Shown here piece by piece: positions 8,236 to 16,508 of a stretch of DNA of 48,431 nt (its first letter is position 1; every line of letters begins with the position of its first letter). Made by a program: the position numbers and the translations under genes. The DNA comes from an uncultured Pseudomonadota bacterium (GTDB lineage: Bacteria > Myxococcota_A > Polyangia > Nannocystales > Nannocystaceae). The notes beneath the pieces were generated by a model. The model did not search any database and was not told the origin of the DNA. It saw only the letters and a program-made list of their open reading frames with translations. The stretch spans positions 1 to 48,431 of the forward strand of contig CAJXVA010000012.1 of NCBI GenBank assembly GCA_913061055.1. Direction: 5' to 3'.

Positions 8236-8911
8236 GGTGCCGCGTCCTTTCGGCTCGTGCGTCGTCGGTGGCTTGAAGCGCGCGTGCCTGTTTGCGCATT
8301 CGGTAGGACCAGGCATTCACCGCACCGCGGGTCATCTCCAAACGAACGGCGACCTCATTCGGCTCGACTTCTTCGACAAACAAGAGCTCGAACAGCTCCA
8401 CGTCCCGCGGGGTCATCTCGGCGTACAACCGCCGTAGGACCCACCGCAGCTCGGTGCGGCTCTCTGGGGCCCCCTGCGACTCGCCGCTGCGAACGTTGCC
8501 TTCGTCGAGCCCTGCGGCATCCAGCGAGATCGTCTTGCGGCCGAGTTTTCGCGCAACCCACCGCCGTGCGACCAGCCGAACAAAGCTATCGAGGCTGCGC
8601 CCGCGCTGCGGGTCCCATCGGCGAAGCTCGCGGCCGTCGTTTTCGAACAGCATCACCAGGACGTCCTGAACCAGGTCCCGCAGGCGGTCTTCGAGCTGGT
8701 CACGCGGGACCCCCCAGCGCATCAGGCAGATCGCGACTTCGCGGTGGATCGAATCCAGCAAGCGGTCGGCCAACGCTCGGCGCGCGGCGGGTCTGCCCTC
8801 GAGCGCCTGTGCGACCAGCTCGCGCTCCTCGTCGTCGCCCACGGCGCTTCTTACCACGCGGACCCGACGAAGTTTCGAACGACACAGCGCAGCGACCCAG
8901 GGGAGAGACAT
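8228..8911 (-). CDS. ECF-like RNA polymerase sigma factor
   Basis: A protein of about 227 aa with two sigma-70 regions. Region 2 (about 50-130) includes LRDLVQDVLVMLFEND and SLDSFVRLVARRWVARKLGR. Region 4 (about 160-215) includes MTPRDVELFELLFVEEVEPNEVAVRLEMT followed by RGAVNAWSYRMRKQAR, a helix-turn-helix for the -35 element. There is no region 1 or 3, so it is of ECF type. ATG 8911 is the longest start. GTG 8842 (VGDDEERELVAQAL) gives a more typical ECF N-terminus and is possible. It heads the sigma / membrane protein / TPR-CHAT cassette and probably directs transcription of that cassette and of other targets. Confidence 0.87.
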   Translation of the reverse strand: MSLPWVAALCRSKLRRVRVVRSAVGDDEERELVAQALEGRPAARRALADRLLDSIHREVAICLMRWGVPRDQLEDRLRDLVQDVLVMLFENDGRELRRWDPQRGRSLDSFVRLVARRWVARKLGRKTISLDAAGLDEGNVRSGESQGAPESRTELRWVLRRLYAEMTPRDVELFELLFVEEVEPNEVAVRLEMTRGAVNAWSYRMRKQARALQATDDARAERTRHHA

Positions 8912-8983
8912 CCTCGTCCGTCCATTGGCGCGCCGGTGTCGGGCGATGACAAAACCCGTGAAGAAAAGATGGGGCGGCTGACA

Positions 8984-9865
8984 TCAACGACCCCTGCGGC
9001 GGAGGAGCCATCGGCCGATACCCTCCACCGGAAAATACGGTGCGTACGCAAATCCAAGGATTGGATAGTGAAACAGGATGTACATCAGCGCCAGAACGCC
9101 GACGTGAAATCCCCACGCGGCAACGCACCACACCATGCCGAGGCGGCGGTGCAGCACACTGAGCGGAGCCAAGAGTTCGACGCCCAGGCTCACCGCAGCC
9201 AACGGCGGGAACACCCACGCGTGGGACACCATCCACGTCCCCAAGCTGGAGTAGCCCGCCCCGAGCTCGGCCTTTCGAACGTTGTCGTAGGCGATGAAGT
9301 TGCGCAGAGTGTCGCTGGTAACCCACTCGAAACCCGAGTGCGACAGCTTCGCCCATCCCGCGACGAAGTAGGTCAGCGCGGTCACCCAGCACATCAGCAC
9401 GACGGCCCAGCCGAATCGAGCGTGCGCCTTGGGAATGCTCAGTCCCCGAGCATCGAGACTCCACGCCGCAGCGCTGGGTCCCGCGGCCAACACGATGGTG
9501 TGGAGCACGAGCAGGTTCTCGGTGTGAAACGGCATGCCCCACGAGTTCCGGTAGCTGAGCACCCACAGCAACGCCGCGGCGTACAGCGGCCCCGTCCAAC
9601 GAAACCGCCACCCGAGGCTGAACGCCGCGCCAGACGCGAGCGCGAGCACGAGTCCGAGCACGACGAGCGCCGGAGACAAGGGGGACTGCAGCAGCACCGT
9701 CAGCCCCACCGGCTTGAACTGTCCGGCGGGATAGCGCGTGACGCCCCAGATGACGTTGGCCCGCGCGAGGAGATAGACAACTCCGTACAGCCCGACCAGG
9801 ATTCGCAGCATGGCCAAGCGTTCCGCCGGCATCTCGGGGGCCAGCACGCGTCGCAATGCCTTCAT
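8984..9865 (-). CDS. HTTM-type polytopic membrane protein
   Basis: A 293-aa protein with about six or seven hydrophobic spans (for example LAMLRILVGLYGVVYLLA, PALVVLGLVLALASGAAFSL, WAVVLMCWVTALTYFVAGWA and VWCVAAWGFHVGVLALMYIL). It has conserved-looking polar loops (SYRNSWGMPFHTENLLVLHT) and the terminal motif FAYAPYFPVEG. This pattern fits HTTM proteins, the membrane domain related to vitamin-K-dependent gamma-carboxylase. There is no separate carboxylase C-terminal domain, so the activity is not known. The start overlaps the preceding stop by ATGA. The gene closes a four-gene coupled set and is followed 72 bp later by the ECF sigma gene on the same strand. Confidence 0.75.
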   Translation of the reverse strand: MKALRRVLAPEMPAERLAMLRILVGLYGVVYLLARANVIWGVTRYPAGQFKPVGLTVLLQSPLSPALVVLGLVLALASGAAFSLGWRFRWTGPLYAAALLWVLSYRNSWGMPFHTENLLVLHTIVLAAGPSAAAWSLDARGLSIPKAHARFGWAVVLMCWVTALTYFVAGWAKLSHSGFEWVTSDTLRNFIAYDNVRKAELGAGYSSLGTWMVSHAWVFPPLAAVSLGVELLAPLSVLHRRLGMVWCVAAWGFHVGVLALMYILFHYPILGFAYAPYFPVEGIGRWLLRRRGR

Positions 9866-10311
9866 CGGCGGACCTCACACTTGGCGACGATGCGGGTGCG
9901 CTCGGTGGAGCGGTCGCCCTCCCAGTAGCGGACCGCATCAAAGACATCGATTCGCACCTCGAGCCGAGTGACGTCTGCAAAGTCCTCGCTGCCCGCCACG
10001 CGTCGGGCTGAGGCTTCGCAGAGGGCTTGGGCACGGCCACCACGAATCGCGAGTTTCACGGTTTGATACGCCTGCATGATCTCGTCGGTGTCGACCATCG
10101 ACGGTGACAGAGGCATGCCGCGGCCATCGGGCGTGAACCCGACCACGTGAAAGATCTTTGCCTGCGTCGTCTTCGGCGTGGAAAACATCGGGTAGTTGGA
10201 CAGCGGAAAGCTGTCTTCATCGGGCACGAGCGGCCACCCGATGGCGGCCGTCATCGCAAGCGCGACCGCCCCTGCCCAAAGTCGCCACCGAGCCTCTACC
10301 GCCGCCGGCAT
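9862..10311 (-). CDS. small membrane-anchored protein paired with the HTTM protein
   Basis: A 149-aa protein with one N-terminal hydrophobic segment (LWAGAVALAMTAAIGWPLV). It is followed by DSFPLSNYPMFS, a motif I associate with proteins encoded beside HTTM-like membrane proteins, and a soluble domain of about 100 residues (LEVRIDVFDAVRYWEGD). With the start at ATG 10311, only 6 bp separate it from the preceding stop, and its own stop overlaps the HTTM start as ATGA, so the two are probably translated together and form a membrane complex. The specific function is unknown. Confidence 0.7.
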   Translation of the reverse strand: MPAAVEARWRLWAGAVALAMTAAIGWPLVPDEDSFPLSNYPMFSTPKTTQAKIFHVVGFTPDGRGMPLSPSMVDTDEIMQAYQTVKLAIRGGRAQALCEASARRVAGSEDFADVTRLEVRIDVFDAVRYWEGDRSTERTRIVAKCEVRR

Positions 10312-10317
10312 CGGTCC

Positions 10318-12576
10318 TCAGAGCAGTCCCAACACGCGAGCGCTGTGGCCCAACCCAGCCCAGGCGTGCTGCACGTAGTCGATGCGGATCGTGGGAGAGC
10401 CCATGTGTTCGCTGAAACCGCCGACGACGGGGTGCGGGCCTTCACACGCGAAACAGGCCACCTCATCCCACTGGTGGTGCAGCAGGAACTCGATCGCCCG
10501 TCGCAGCGGCGCCTCGATGTCCGCCGCGTCTTCGCCACGGGCTTTGGAAATCGCAAGCGCCGCCGAGCCGGCCTCACCGAATCCAGCGGAGCCTGTGTTG
10601 TGCGGGAGCAGGACGTTGCCGTAGCCGTATCCGCCGACGAGATCCGGATCGACCGCGTCGTCCTCGCTGAGGATCAGCCGCGCCTTGTAGCGAACGTAGT
10701 CGAGGCAGAACTTCTCGTACCCGTCGTGGCGATGATGGCCCAGGGCCGCACGCGCCGCCAGGCAGTTCCAGTTCTCCTCCATGAAGAAGAAGTCCCGCAC
10801 AAACCCGCTCCAGTAGTCCTGTGAGATGTAATCCATCGCGCGCTCGACGGCCTCGTGTACGGCCGCAGCGTCGGTGAACAGCTCGGGGTTTTCCGCGCTC
10901 GCCTCCTCGAGCAGGACCAACGCGAAGATCGCCTGGCCGACGGCGTACAGAGGGTCGGGCCCGGGGATCGGCTCGCCTTTCTCGAAGTCGTACGCCGGGT
11001 GGAACGAGCCGTTGTCGCGCTGCATCGACAGCAAGAACTTGGTGATCCGGTCGATGGTCCCATCGAACCGTTTGCCGACCCGGTCCCGACAGCTCAGGAA
11101 CGCGATGGCAGCCAGCGCAGTGTCCCCCAGGGGCACCCGCTTCGCCGGCTTGGCCTTGGGGTACTTCAGCATCGACATGTCGCCGCGCAGTCGTTCCGTC
11201 GACTGCATCATGGCCAAGGCCTTGCGCGCGACGGCCCGCGCCCGCGCGTCGTGTTGGGACAGCTCGCAGACCACCAGCGTCGTACCGGCCTGCCGTGCCA
11301 AGGCAAACCCGCGATACGAGACCAAGCCGGAGAACGGGTGGAGCTTGTACTCAAACCGACCGTCGGACCCGATCGCGGAGTGGATATAGGCCTCGGCCCC
11401 GGTGACGGAGGTTTGCAGCGCCTCGGTGGAGAGCTCAACCCGTTCGCGTCGCATCCGGCGAAGTGGATGGATCTTCCCCTCTGCGTCCGACACGAAGCTG
11501 CGGGTCTCGATTCGCGTCAGCCCGTCGACTCCGCTCGGGATGGGTCCGGTCGCATCGGCGGGGGCCAACGCCTTCCGGAGCGCGACCGGGTTGAAGCCGA
11601 AGCGAAGGTCGGGGATGACTGGGATTGGCGTGTTGGTGTTGAAGGCGTCGAGAGCCAGCATCTGCCACGGCATGAGGCACCGGCTCCCCTCGCACACGCC
11701 ATCGAGGCCCGGCCTCAGCAGCATGCTGTCGACGACGGGCACAACATGTTGCAGCGGCTGGGCCCCAGTGAGGACATCGACTTTCACGCGTCCGCCGACC
11801 GACGCCATGAGCAACGCATCCCCCATCTGCTCGAACGGCTCCACGCCATCGCCCTGAAAGCAGCGAGAGATCGGGGTGGGCCGTCCGACCTCGTTGGCCT
11901 CGAGATACGTCGCGACCACCGTGGTGAACGCCGGGTCGGGGGCCTTCGGGCACTTTGCGGGCTTCGAGGTGCTCAGCGACGGTGCCCGCTGTGGTGCGGC
12001 CGGCATCACCGGGATGTGGTCCTCGACCAACGAGGCCAAGTCGGCTGCGACCTCGGGCTGCACGATCGACTCGGCGGCAGCCGCGTCTCGACTGCGGGCC
12101 ACGCCCACCGCCGCGAGCAACATCAGGACCGCGGCCGACCCCTTGGCGACCTTCCCTGGCCGAAGACCCCCGGTCACGGCAAAGCCCCACGCGGTCAGGG
12201 GCACGGTCAGTCCCGCGACGATGAGCCACACGAGCCCCAGAGACACCGCGACTCCCTTGCCCAGCCCGCCATAGAGCTCCGCCACGTAGCTGGAGGTCCG
12301 GACCAGGTTCCACGTCACGTAGGCGAGGTAGACCATCGCGCCCATGCCTTGGATTCGCCAGGCCTTCGCGCGAAGGGGGCTGCCGAACAGGGCCGTCAGT
12401 GCGCAGCCCAGGTGGACGAGTCCGAGCCCGGTGGTCATCACCGCGAACAGCGTCCAGTCGTCGGACCACGGAAGTTTTCCGGCCGCCCACAAACACACGG
12501 CCGCGACGAAAGAAGACAGCAGCGCGAGCCACCATCGAGGCAGAGCGCTGGGCGAGGGACGCTCGGAGTCGTTCAT
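10318..12576 (-). CDS. five-span membrane protein with alpha/alpha-toroid-like C-terminus
   Basis: A 752-aa protein starting at ATG 12576 (MNDSERPSP), which overlaps the amidotransferase stop as ATGA. A longer frame exists but would add 22 residues overlapping that gene. Residues about 10-190 hold five hydrophobic spans. The rest is soluble and helical, ending in repeated paired helices with QRDNGSFHPAYDF, YAVGQAIFALVLLEEA, AMDYISQDYWSGF and EFLLHHQWDEVACFACEG. This resembles the alpha/alpha toroid of terpene cyclases, prenyltransferases and related enzymes. I see no DxDD motif, so cyclase chemistry is not supported. The soluble part could bind or modify a polymer or peptide. The coupling says it works with the amidotransferase and the HTTM pair. 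Confidence 0.68.
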   Translation of the reverse strand: MNDSERPSPSALPRWWLALLSSFVAAVCLWAAGKLPWSDDWTLFAVMTTGLGLVHLGCALTALFGSPLRAKAWRIQGMGAMVYLAYVTWNLVRTSSYVAELYGGLGKGVAVSLGLVWLIVAGLTVPLTAWGFAVTGGLRPGKVAKGSAAVLMLLAAVGVARSRDAAAAESIVQPEVAADLASLVEDHIPVMPAAPQRAPSLSTSKPAKCPKAPDPAFTTVVATYLEANEVGRPTPISRCFQGDGVEPFEQMGDALLMASVGGRVKVDVLTGAQPLQHVVPVVDSMLLRPGLDGVCEGSRCLMPWQMLALDAFNTNTPIPVIPDLRFGFNPVALRKALAPADATGPIPSGVDGLTRIETRSFVSDAEGKIHPLRRMRRERVELSTEALQTSVTGAEAYIHSAIGSDGRFEYKLHPFSGLVSYRGFALARQAGTTLVVCELSQHDARARAVARKALAMMQSTERLRGDMSMLKYPKAKPAKRVPLGDTALAAIAFLSCRDRVGKRFDGTIDRITKFLLSMQRDNGSFHPAYDFEKGEPIPGPDPLYAVGQAIFALVLLEEASAENPELFTDAAAVHEAVERAMDYISQDYWSGFVRDFFFMEENWNCLAARAALGHHRHDGYEKFCLDYVRYKARLILSEDDAVDPDLVGGYGYGNVLLPHNTGSAGFGEAGSAALAISKARGEDAADIEAPLRRAIEFLLHHQWDEVACFACEGPHPVVGGFSEHMGSPTIRIDYVQHAWAGLGHSARVLGLL

Positions 12577-13415
12577 CGGGCGTGCTGAATTTGCATGCGC
12601 CAGTCGACGCCGACAACCTCGAAAGGCTTCATCTCTTCCCACTCGTTGTCGCCCTGCAGCGGCTCGCTCGAGATGAGGAGGTGCTTGACGAAGCCCTTTT
12701 CGGTGGGCGCTTCACAGGCGCCCCCGAAGCTCGGGCACACGTCACGATCGGGGCACTGGCGTTTGTAGGTGCTGTAGTAGAGCGTTTTGCCGCCCTGATG
12801 GGCGAGCATCGTGGTCCCGTTGGTGATGACGAACGACAGGAAGTTCTCGGTGGGTGGGCCGGCGTCATCGAGACAAAGGTCACCGGCCACGGAGACGATT
12901 TCTTCGACCGTCGCACGAGCAGCGGCGACGAGATCGTCCAGCCCGTACCCGGCCTGCGTCAGCGGACAGCGCTGCGCCATGTGCCCCAACAGGAGGTAGA
13001 AGAACAGCTCGCTGTCCGTGTCGCCCAGAATGTAGCGCCGCAACACCGGAGGGATCCTGTCGAGCAGCTCCTCCCGCCGCTCGCCAAAGCCCGAGATGTT
13101 TCCGTTGTGCACGAACACCCAGTGACCGAACTGGAACGGGTGCGTGTTGAGGATCGTGTGCTCGCCCTGGGTCGCCTTGCGAAGGTGGGCGAGCACCGTC
13201 TCCGACGCGACGATTCCCGAGACGCGTCGGAACAGATGGTCGACGTGGGCCGACGACACGCTCTTGATCACGTGCGGCGCACCACCGTTGTAGTAGGCCA
13301 CGCCCCATCCATCGGGATGCCGGCCACCCTGCTGCATCAGCGCATTGTCAGCGCTGACCAAGCTCCGGTGGACCTGGCTCTGGATGACTGACCGAAAGCC
13401 GAAGATCCGACACAT
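12573..13415 (-). CDS. class II glutamine amidotransferase (YafJ/GATase_4 type)
   Basis: A 280-aa protein starting at ATG 13415, so that Cys2 (MCRIFGF) becomes the N-terminal nucleophile, the hallmark of class II amidotransferases. Glutaminase motifs follow: NALMQQGGRHPDGWGVAYYN, VLAHLRKATQG, NTHPFQFGHWVFVHNGNISG and GDTDSELFFYLLL. No synthetase domain is fused, as in YafJ-like proteins, so it would release ammonia from glutamine for an unknown acceptor. It is the first gene of the minus-strand set and is translationally coupled to the toroid-like membrane protein, which suggests the acceptor chemistry lies in that operon. Confidence 0.88.
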   Translation of the reverse strand: MCRIFGFRSVIQSQVHRSLVSADNALMQQGGRHPDGWGVAYYNGGAPHVIKSVSSAHVDHLFRRVSGIVASETVLAHLRKATQGEHTILNTHPFQFGHWVFVHNGNISGFGERREELLDRIPPVLRRYILGDTDSELFFYLLLGHMAQRCPLTQAGYGLDDLVAAARATVEEIVSVAGDLCLDDAGPPTENFLSFVITNGTTMLAHQGGKTLYYSTYKRQCPDRDVCPSFGGACEAPTEKGFVKHLLISSEPLQGDNEWEEMKPFEVVGVDWRMQIQHAR

Positions 13416-13630
13416 CGAGGACGACGCTATCGCCGTTACCCCTGTCGAGCAACGGCTGCCCGGCCCGTCCACCGCGTTGCCTCGGAGACCGGTTCACGCG
13501 TCGGCCGTTGACGCCCGTTCGGGGGGCCGCCTCGCGCGGAAAACGCAACGATTTCAGTGGCACGCCGCTTGTAGGTCATCGGAGGCCGGCCGAGCTTTCT
13601 CGCCGCCGCCGAGATCGGGGTGCACCGAAC

Positions 13631-13652
13631 TGATAGCGTCCCCTCGCTATCA
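13631..13652. promoter_or_regulatory. 8-bp perfect dyad ending at the AAA-gene start codon
   Basis: TGATAGCG-N6-CGCTATCA occupies 13631-13638 and 13645-13652, where the last A is the A of the start ATG. It replaces any Shine-Dalgarno sequence. It could be an operator or an mRNA hairpin that limits initiation. The rest of the 236-bp divergent gap (13416-13651) shows no gene. Confidence 0.5.
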
Positions 13653-14998
13653 TGGATGATGCGACGTTCCGAGGACTGCAGGATGCACTCCGGGAGAGCC
13701 CCGACAATGGTTCCCTCCGGTCGATGCTGCTGCGCGCATGTGTTGCTCGGTCGGACGCCCCGACGGGTTTGGAACTGACTGCGGAGGCCAACCCGAGCGC
13801 ACTGACCGAGGACGGACGCCGCGCCGCCGCAGAGTTGCTGACGAGCGATGACCGAGCTGCAGATGCGCTGACGCTGCTCGACGGCGCGACCGAGCCCACC
13901 TCGGACCTGCAGCGCGCCCGCATCTTGTTGATCCTCGGTCGCCACGCGGAAGGGCGGGCCGCCTACGCCTCCGCCATCGCCGCGAACGCAACGCTCGAGA
14001 ACGCGGAGCTGGCGGCCGCCCTCAGTCCACAAGCCACGAGCGCACCGCCGCGCGGAGACGGCCGGCTTCGCGTGGTTCCGCAAAGCGGACAGGACGACGA
14101 CACGCTCTCACGCTTGTTGGCCCCTCCCCTGGACCGGATCACATTCGAGGACGTCGGAGGCCTGGGTCACGTGAAGAAGGCGATTCGTCGGCGGATCATC
14201 ACTCCCTTCGAGAAGCCGGCCTTGTTCGAACGCTTCCGCCGCAAGGTCGGAGGCGGCGTGCTGATGTACGGGCCTCCGGGCTGCGGCAAGACGATGCTCG
14301 CCCGAGCCACCGCCGGCGAGGCCAACGCGACATTCATCAACGTTGCCATCTCCGACGTCCTGGACATGTACATCGGCGAGTCCGAGCGCAAGTTGACCGC
14401 GCTGTTCGAACGCGCCCGCGAAAACACGCCGACGGTCCTGTTCTTCGATGAGTTCGAAGCGCTCGCCGGAACCCGCAAGTACGCGCGGGACAGCAGCACC
14501 GGAAAAATCGTGTCGTTGTTCCTCTCCGAGATGGACGGGTTCGCCAACGACAACCAGGGCGTGCTGGTCATCGGTGCGACGAACGTCCCCTGGACGATTG
14601 ACCCCGCGTTCCAGAGACCTGGCCGTTTCGACCGCGTGATGTTCATTCCTCCGCCGGACGCGGAAGCCCGCCTGAGCATCTTGACCCGGCTGCTCGCCGA
14701 GCGACCCACCGAAGACTCCTTGCCCATCGACGCATGGGTTCGCGCAACCAGCGGCTTCTCGGGCGCCGACCTCGGCAACCTCGTCGAGTCCGCCGTCGAC
14801 GAGGCGATCGACGAATCGCTCGACCGCGAAGACGAGGTGTTCTTGGCAGCCCGCCACGTCGAGGCTGCCAAGGCCTCCGTTCGTCCAACCACGCATGAGT
14901 GGCTCACAACCGCTCGCAACTACGCCCGCTATGCCAACGAGGGCGGACGCTACGACGAAGTCTTGGCCTTCCTCGAAGCCCACGGAAAACGCCGGTGA
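13652..14998 (+). CDS. AAA+ ATPase with N-terminal TPR-like region
   Basis: A 448-aa cytoplasmic ATPase. Residues 1-130 form TPR-like helical pairs. A classic AAA domain follows: ITFEDVGGLGHVKKAIRRRI, Walker A GPPGCGKT (207-214), pore-like DMYIGESERKL, Walker B VLFFDEFEA (about 262-270), sensor IGATNVPW, and the arginine-finger region RPGRFDR, then a lid with SGFSGADLGNLVESAVDEA. It resembles Cdc48/FtsH/Vps4-type remodellers without a protease domain. The stop overlaps the next start (GTGA), and the next two products are membrane proteins, so it may power a membrane-linked unfolding or assembly task. Confidence 0.9.
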   Translation: MDDATFRGLQDALRESPDNGSLRSMLLRACVARSDAPTGLELTAEANPSALTEDGRRAAAELLTSDDRAADALTLLDGATEPTSDLQRARILLILGRHAEGRAAYASAIAANATLENAELAAALSPQATSAPPRGDGRLRVVPQSGQDDDTLSRLLAPPLDRITFEDVGGLGHVKKAIRRRIITPFEKPALFERFRRKVGGGVLMYGPPGCGKTMLARATAGEANATFINVAISDVLDMYIGESERKLTALFERARENTPTVLFFDEFEALAGTRKYARDSSTGKIVSLFLSEMDGFANDNQGVLVIGATNVPWTIDPAFQRPGRFDRVMFIPPPDAEARLSILTRLLAERPTEDSLPIDAWVRATSGFSGADLGNLVESAVDEAIDESLDREDEVFLAARHVEAAKASVRPTTHEWLTTARNYARYANEGGRYDEVLAFLEAHGKRR

Positions 14999-15504
14999 GC
15001 ACCCAACACGACCCTCCCTCCGGACCGGCAGGGGCCCTGCCTGCCACCCGACCCGAAGTGGTCCTGGCCGCGTCGATGTTCGTCGGCGTCTGGCTCGCGT
15101 GGCCGTGGTTCGCCTTCAACGCCTTCGCGCTCGGTCTCGAAGACAAGGCCCAGCTCGCCAAACGGTTGATGGTGGGGTTCGCCGGCTCGAGCGCGCTCGC
15201 CATCCTCGCGTTCTCGCTGCTCGAGCCCGAGTCGTTCGACGCATCACTCCTTGGACTCCTGTTCGACGACCCTGAGCCCGACGACTTCAGCTTCTTCCCC
15301 TACGTGGTCATCGCGCTGGTGGGGTGGAAGGCCCTGACCGCCTATCGCCTCTACGAGGATCAGCGGCTGCGGGCGGAGGTGTACGAGTACTACGGCGGGA
15401 CGCTCCGCAACTCGGTGCCCCTCGTCGTCGGGGGCGTCATGATTCGGAGCTGGGTGCTCCTGCAACTGCTCCCCGTGGGCTGGTGGACGCTGGTGATCGC
15501 ATGA
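14995..15504 (+). CDS. four-span membrane protein coupled to the AAA ATPase
   Basis: A 169-aa protein from GTG 14995, which overlaps the AAA stop as GTGA. Earlier in-frame starts lie inside the ATPase gene. Four hydrophobic segments are visible (VVLAASMFVGVWLAWPWFAF, MVGFAGSSALAILAFSLL, FFPYVVIALVGWKALTAY and VPLVVGGVMIRSWVLLQLLP), with a short loop containing YEYYGGTLRNS. I do not recognise the family. Its stop overlaps the next start as ATGA, so all three products are likely made together. Confidence 0.75.
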   Translation: MSTQHDPPSGPAGALPATRPEVVLAASMFVGVWLAWPWFAFNAFALGLEDKAQLAKRLMVGFAGSSALAILAFSLLEPESFDASLLGLLFDDPEPDDFSFFPYVVIALVGWKALTAYRLYEDQRLRAEVYEYYGGTLRNSVPLVVGGVMIRSWVLLQLLPVGWWTLVIA

Positions 15505-16430
15505 CCGACGACCCGCACATTCAACGGCTCCTCGACCGCGCGTTCGCTCGCATCGACCACAACGACCTGCTCGGCGCCTTCGACATCCTCCACGAGCTCC
15601 TCACGCTCGACCCGGATGTCGGGGAGGCGCATGCACTGCTGGCCCTGTGTCTGATCGACATGCACTCGCTCGGGTCTGCGCGCGCCGAGGCAGAGACCGC
15701 CTTGAACCTCGATTCCGACTCTGCGTTCGCCCACCAGGCGATGGGCAGCGTCTCGTTGGTCGAGGGCAAGCTCGAGGCCGCCGAAGCACACTTCGAGCAG
15801 GCGCGAGCGCTCGAGCCCGCCAACGCGACGCACTACGAGTCGCTCGCCAACCTCGACGCGCTGCGTGAGCGCCCGTACCGCCACTGGCTGGACCAGGCGA
15901 TCGCGCTCGCCCCCGAGGACGCATCCATCCTCGCCGCGATCTCCAAGGAGCGATTCCTCGCCGGCGATCTCGTCGAGGCCCGCCGATACGCGGACAACGC
16001 CCTGGCATCCGACCCCGAACACGGAGACGCTCTCCTCGCAAAGGCGCGGGTCCTGCTTCATGCGGGCGACATCGATGACGCTCGTGTCCACGTCGTCGCC
16101 GCCCTGCATGCGGATGCCATGGACACCGACGCGTTGCACCTCCTCGTCGCGGTGCGTGCTCGCAAGAACCCCGCCCTGGGCATGTGGATGCGGTGGAGCC
16201 TCTGGACCGAGACGATGAGCCGGGGCAAACGCATCGCTTGGCTGGTCGGCCTCCTCGTCGGCAGCCGATTCCTCGCGCAGCTGTTCTCCGACCTTGGCCT
16301 GCCCCGCCTGTCCGGATTCGTTCAGACAGCGTGGCTCGCCTTCGTGGCATACAGCTGGATTGGGCCGGAGGTGTTCAGACGGCTCCTCGCTCGGGAGCTC
16401 GCGGACGTCCAGCTCGACGACACCTACTGA
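15501..16430 (+). CDS. TPR protein with C-terminal membrane segments
   Basis: A 309-aa protein from ATG 15501 (MTDDPHIQRLL), in a 4-bp ATGA overlap with the membrane-protein gene. Residues 1-215 are tandem TPR helices (DPDVGEAHALLALCLIDM, DSDSAFAHQAMGSVSLVEGK, DPEHGDALLAKARVLLHAGD). Two hydrophobic segments follow (RIAWLVGLLVGSRFLAQLF and VQTAWLAFVAYSWIG). The TPR surface would face the cytoplasm as a docking platform, possibly for the AAA ATPase, which also has a TPR-like N-terminus. It is the last gene of the operon, and a strong hairpin follows. Confidence 0.8.
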   Translation: MTDDPHIQRLLDRAFARIDHNDLLGAFDILHELLTLDPDVGEAHALLALCLIDMHSLGSARAEAETALNLDSDSAFAHQAMGSVSLVEGKLEAAEAHFEQARALEPANATHYESLANLDALRERPYRHWLDQAIALAPEDASILAAISKERFLAGDLVEARRYADNALASDPEHGDALLAKARVLLHAGDIDDARVHVVAALHADAMDTDALHLLVAVRARKNPALGMWMRWSLWTETMSRGKRIAWLVGLLVGSRFLAQLFSDLGLPRLSGFVQTAWLAFVAYSWIGPEVFRRLLARELADVQLDDTY

Positions 16431-16457
16431 CTGAACCTCGCGAAGCCCCAACAAGAA

Positions 16458-16486
16458 GGGCCGCCATGCGCGTGCGCAGGCGGCCC
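16458..16486. terminator. hairpin between convergent genes
   Basis: GGGCCGCC (16458-16465) pairs perfectly with GGCGGCCC (16479-16486), and an inner TGCG/CGCA stem closes a CGTG loop. On the minus strand the hairpin is followed by a T-rich TTCTTGTT. It lies between the plus-strand TPR gene and the minus-strand OB-like lipoprotein gene, so it probably stops transcription in both directions. Confidence 0.7.
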
Positions 16487-16508
16487 TCGTCTCGTCTGCG
16501 AGCAACGC

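Noticed and set aside
4740-8911. A type III-E CRISPR (Craspase) locus
   Set aside because: TPR-CHAT and a sigma factor are shared features, but there is no Cas7-11-like protein and no repeat array, and the CHAT protein carries a lipoprotein signal.
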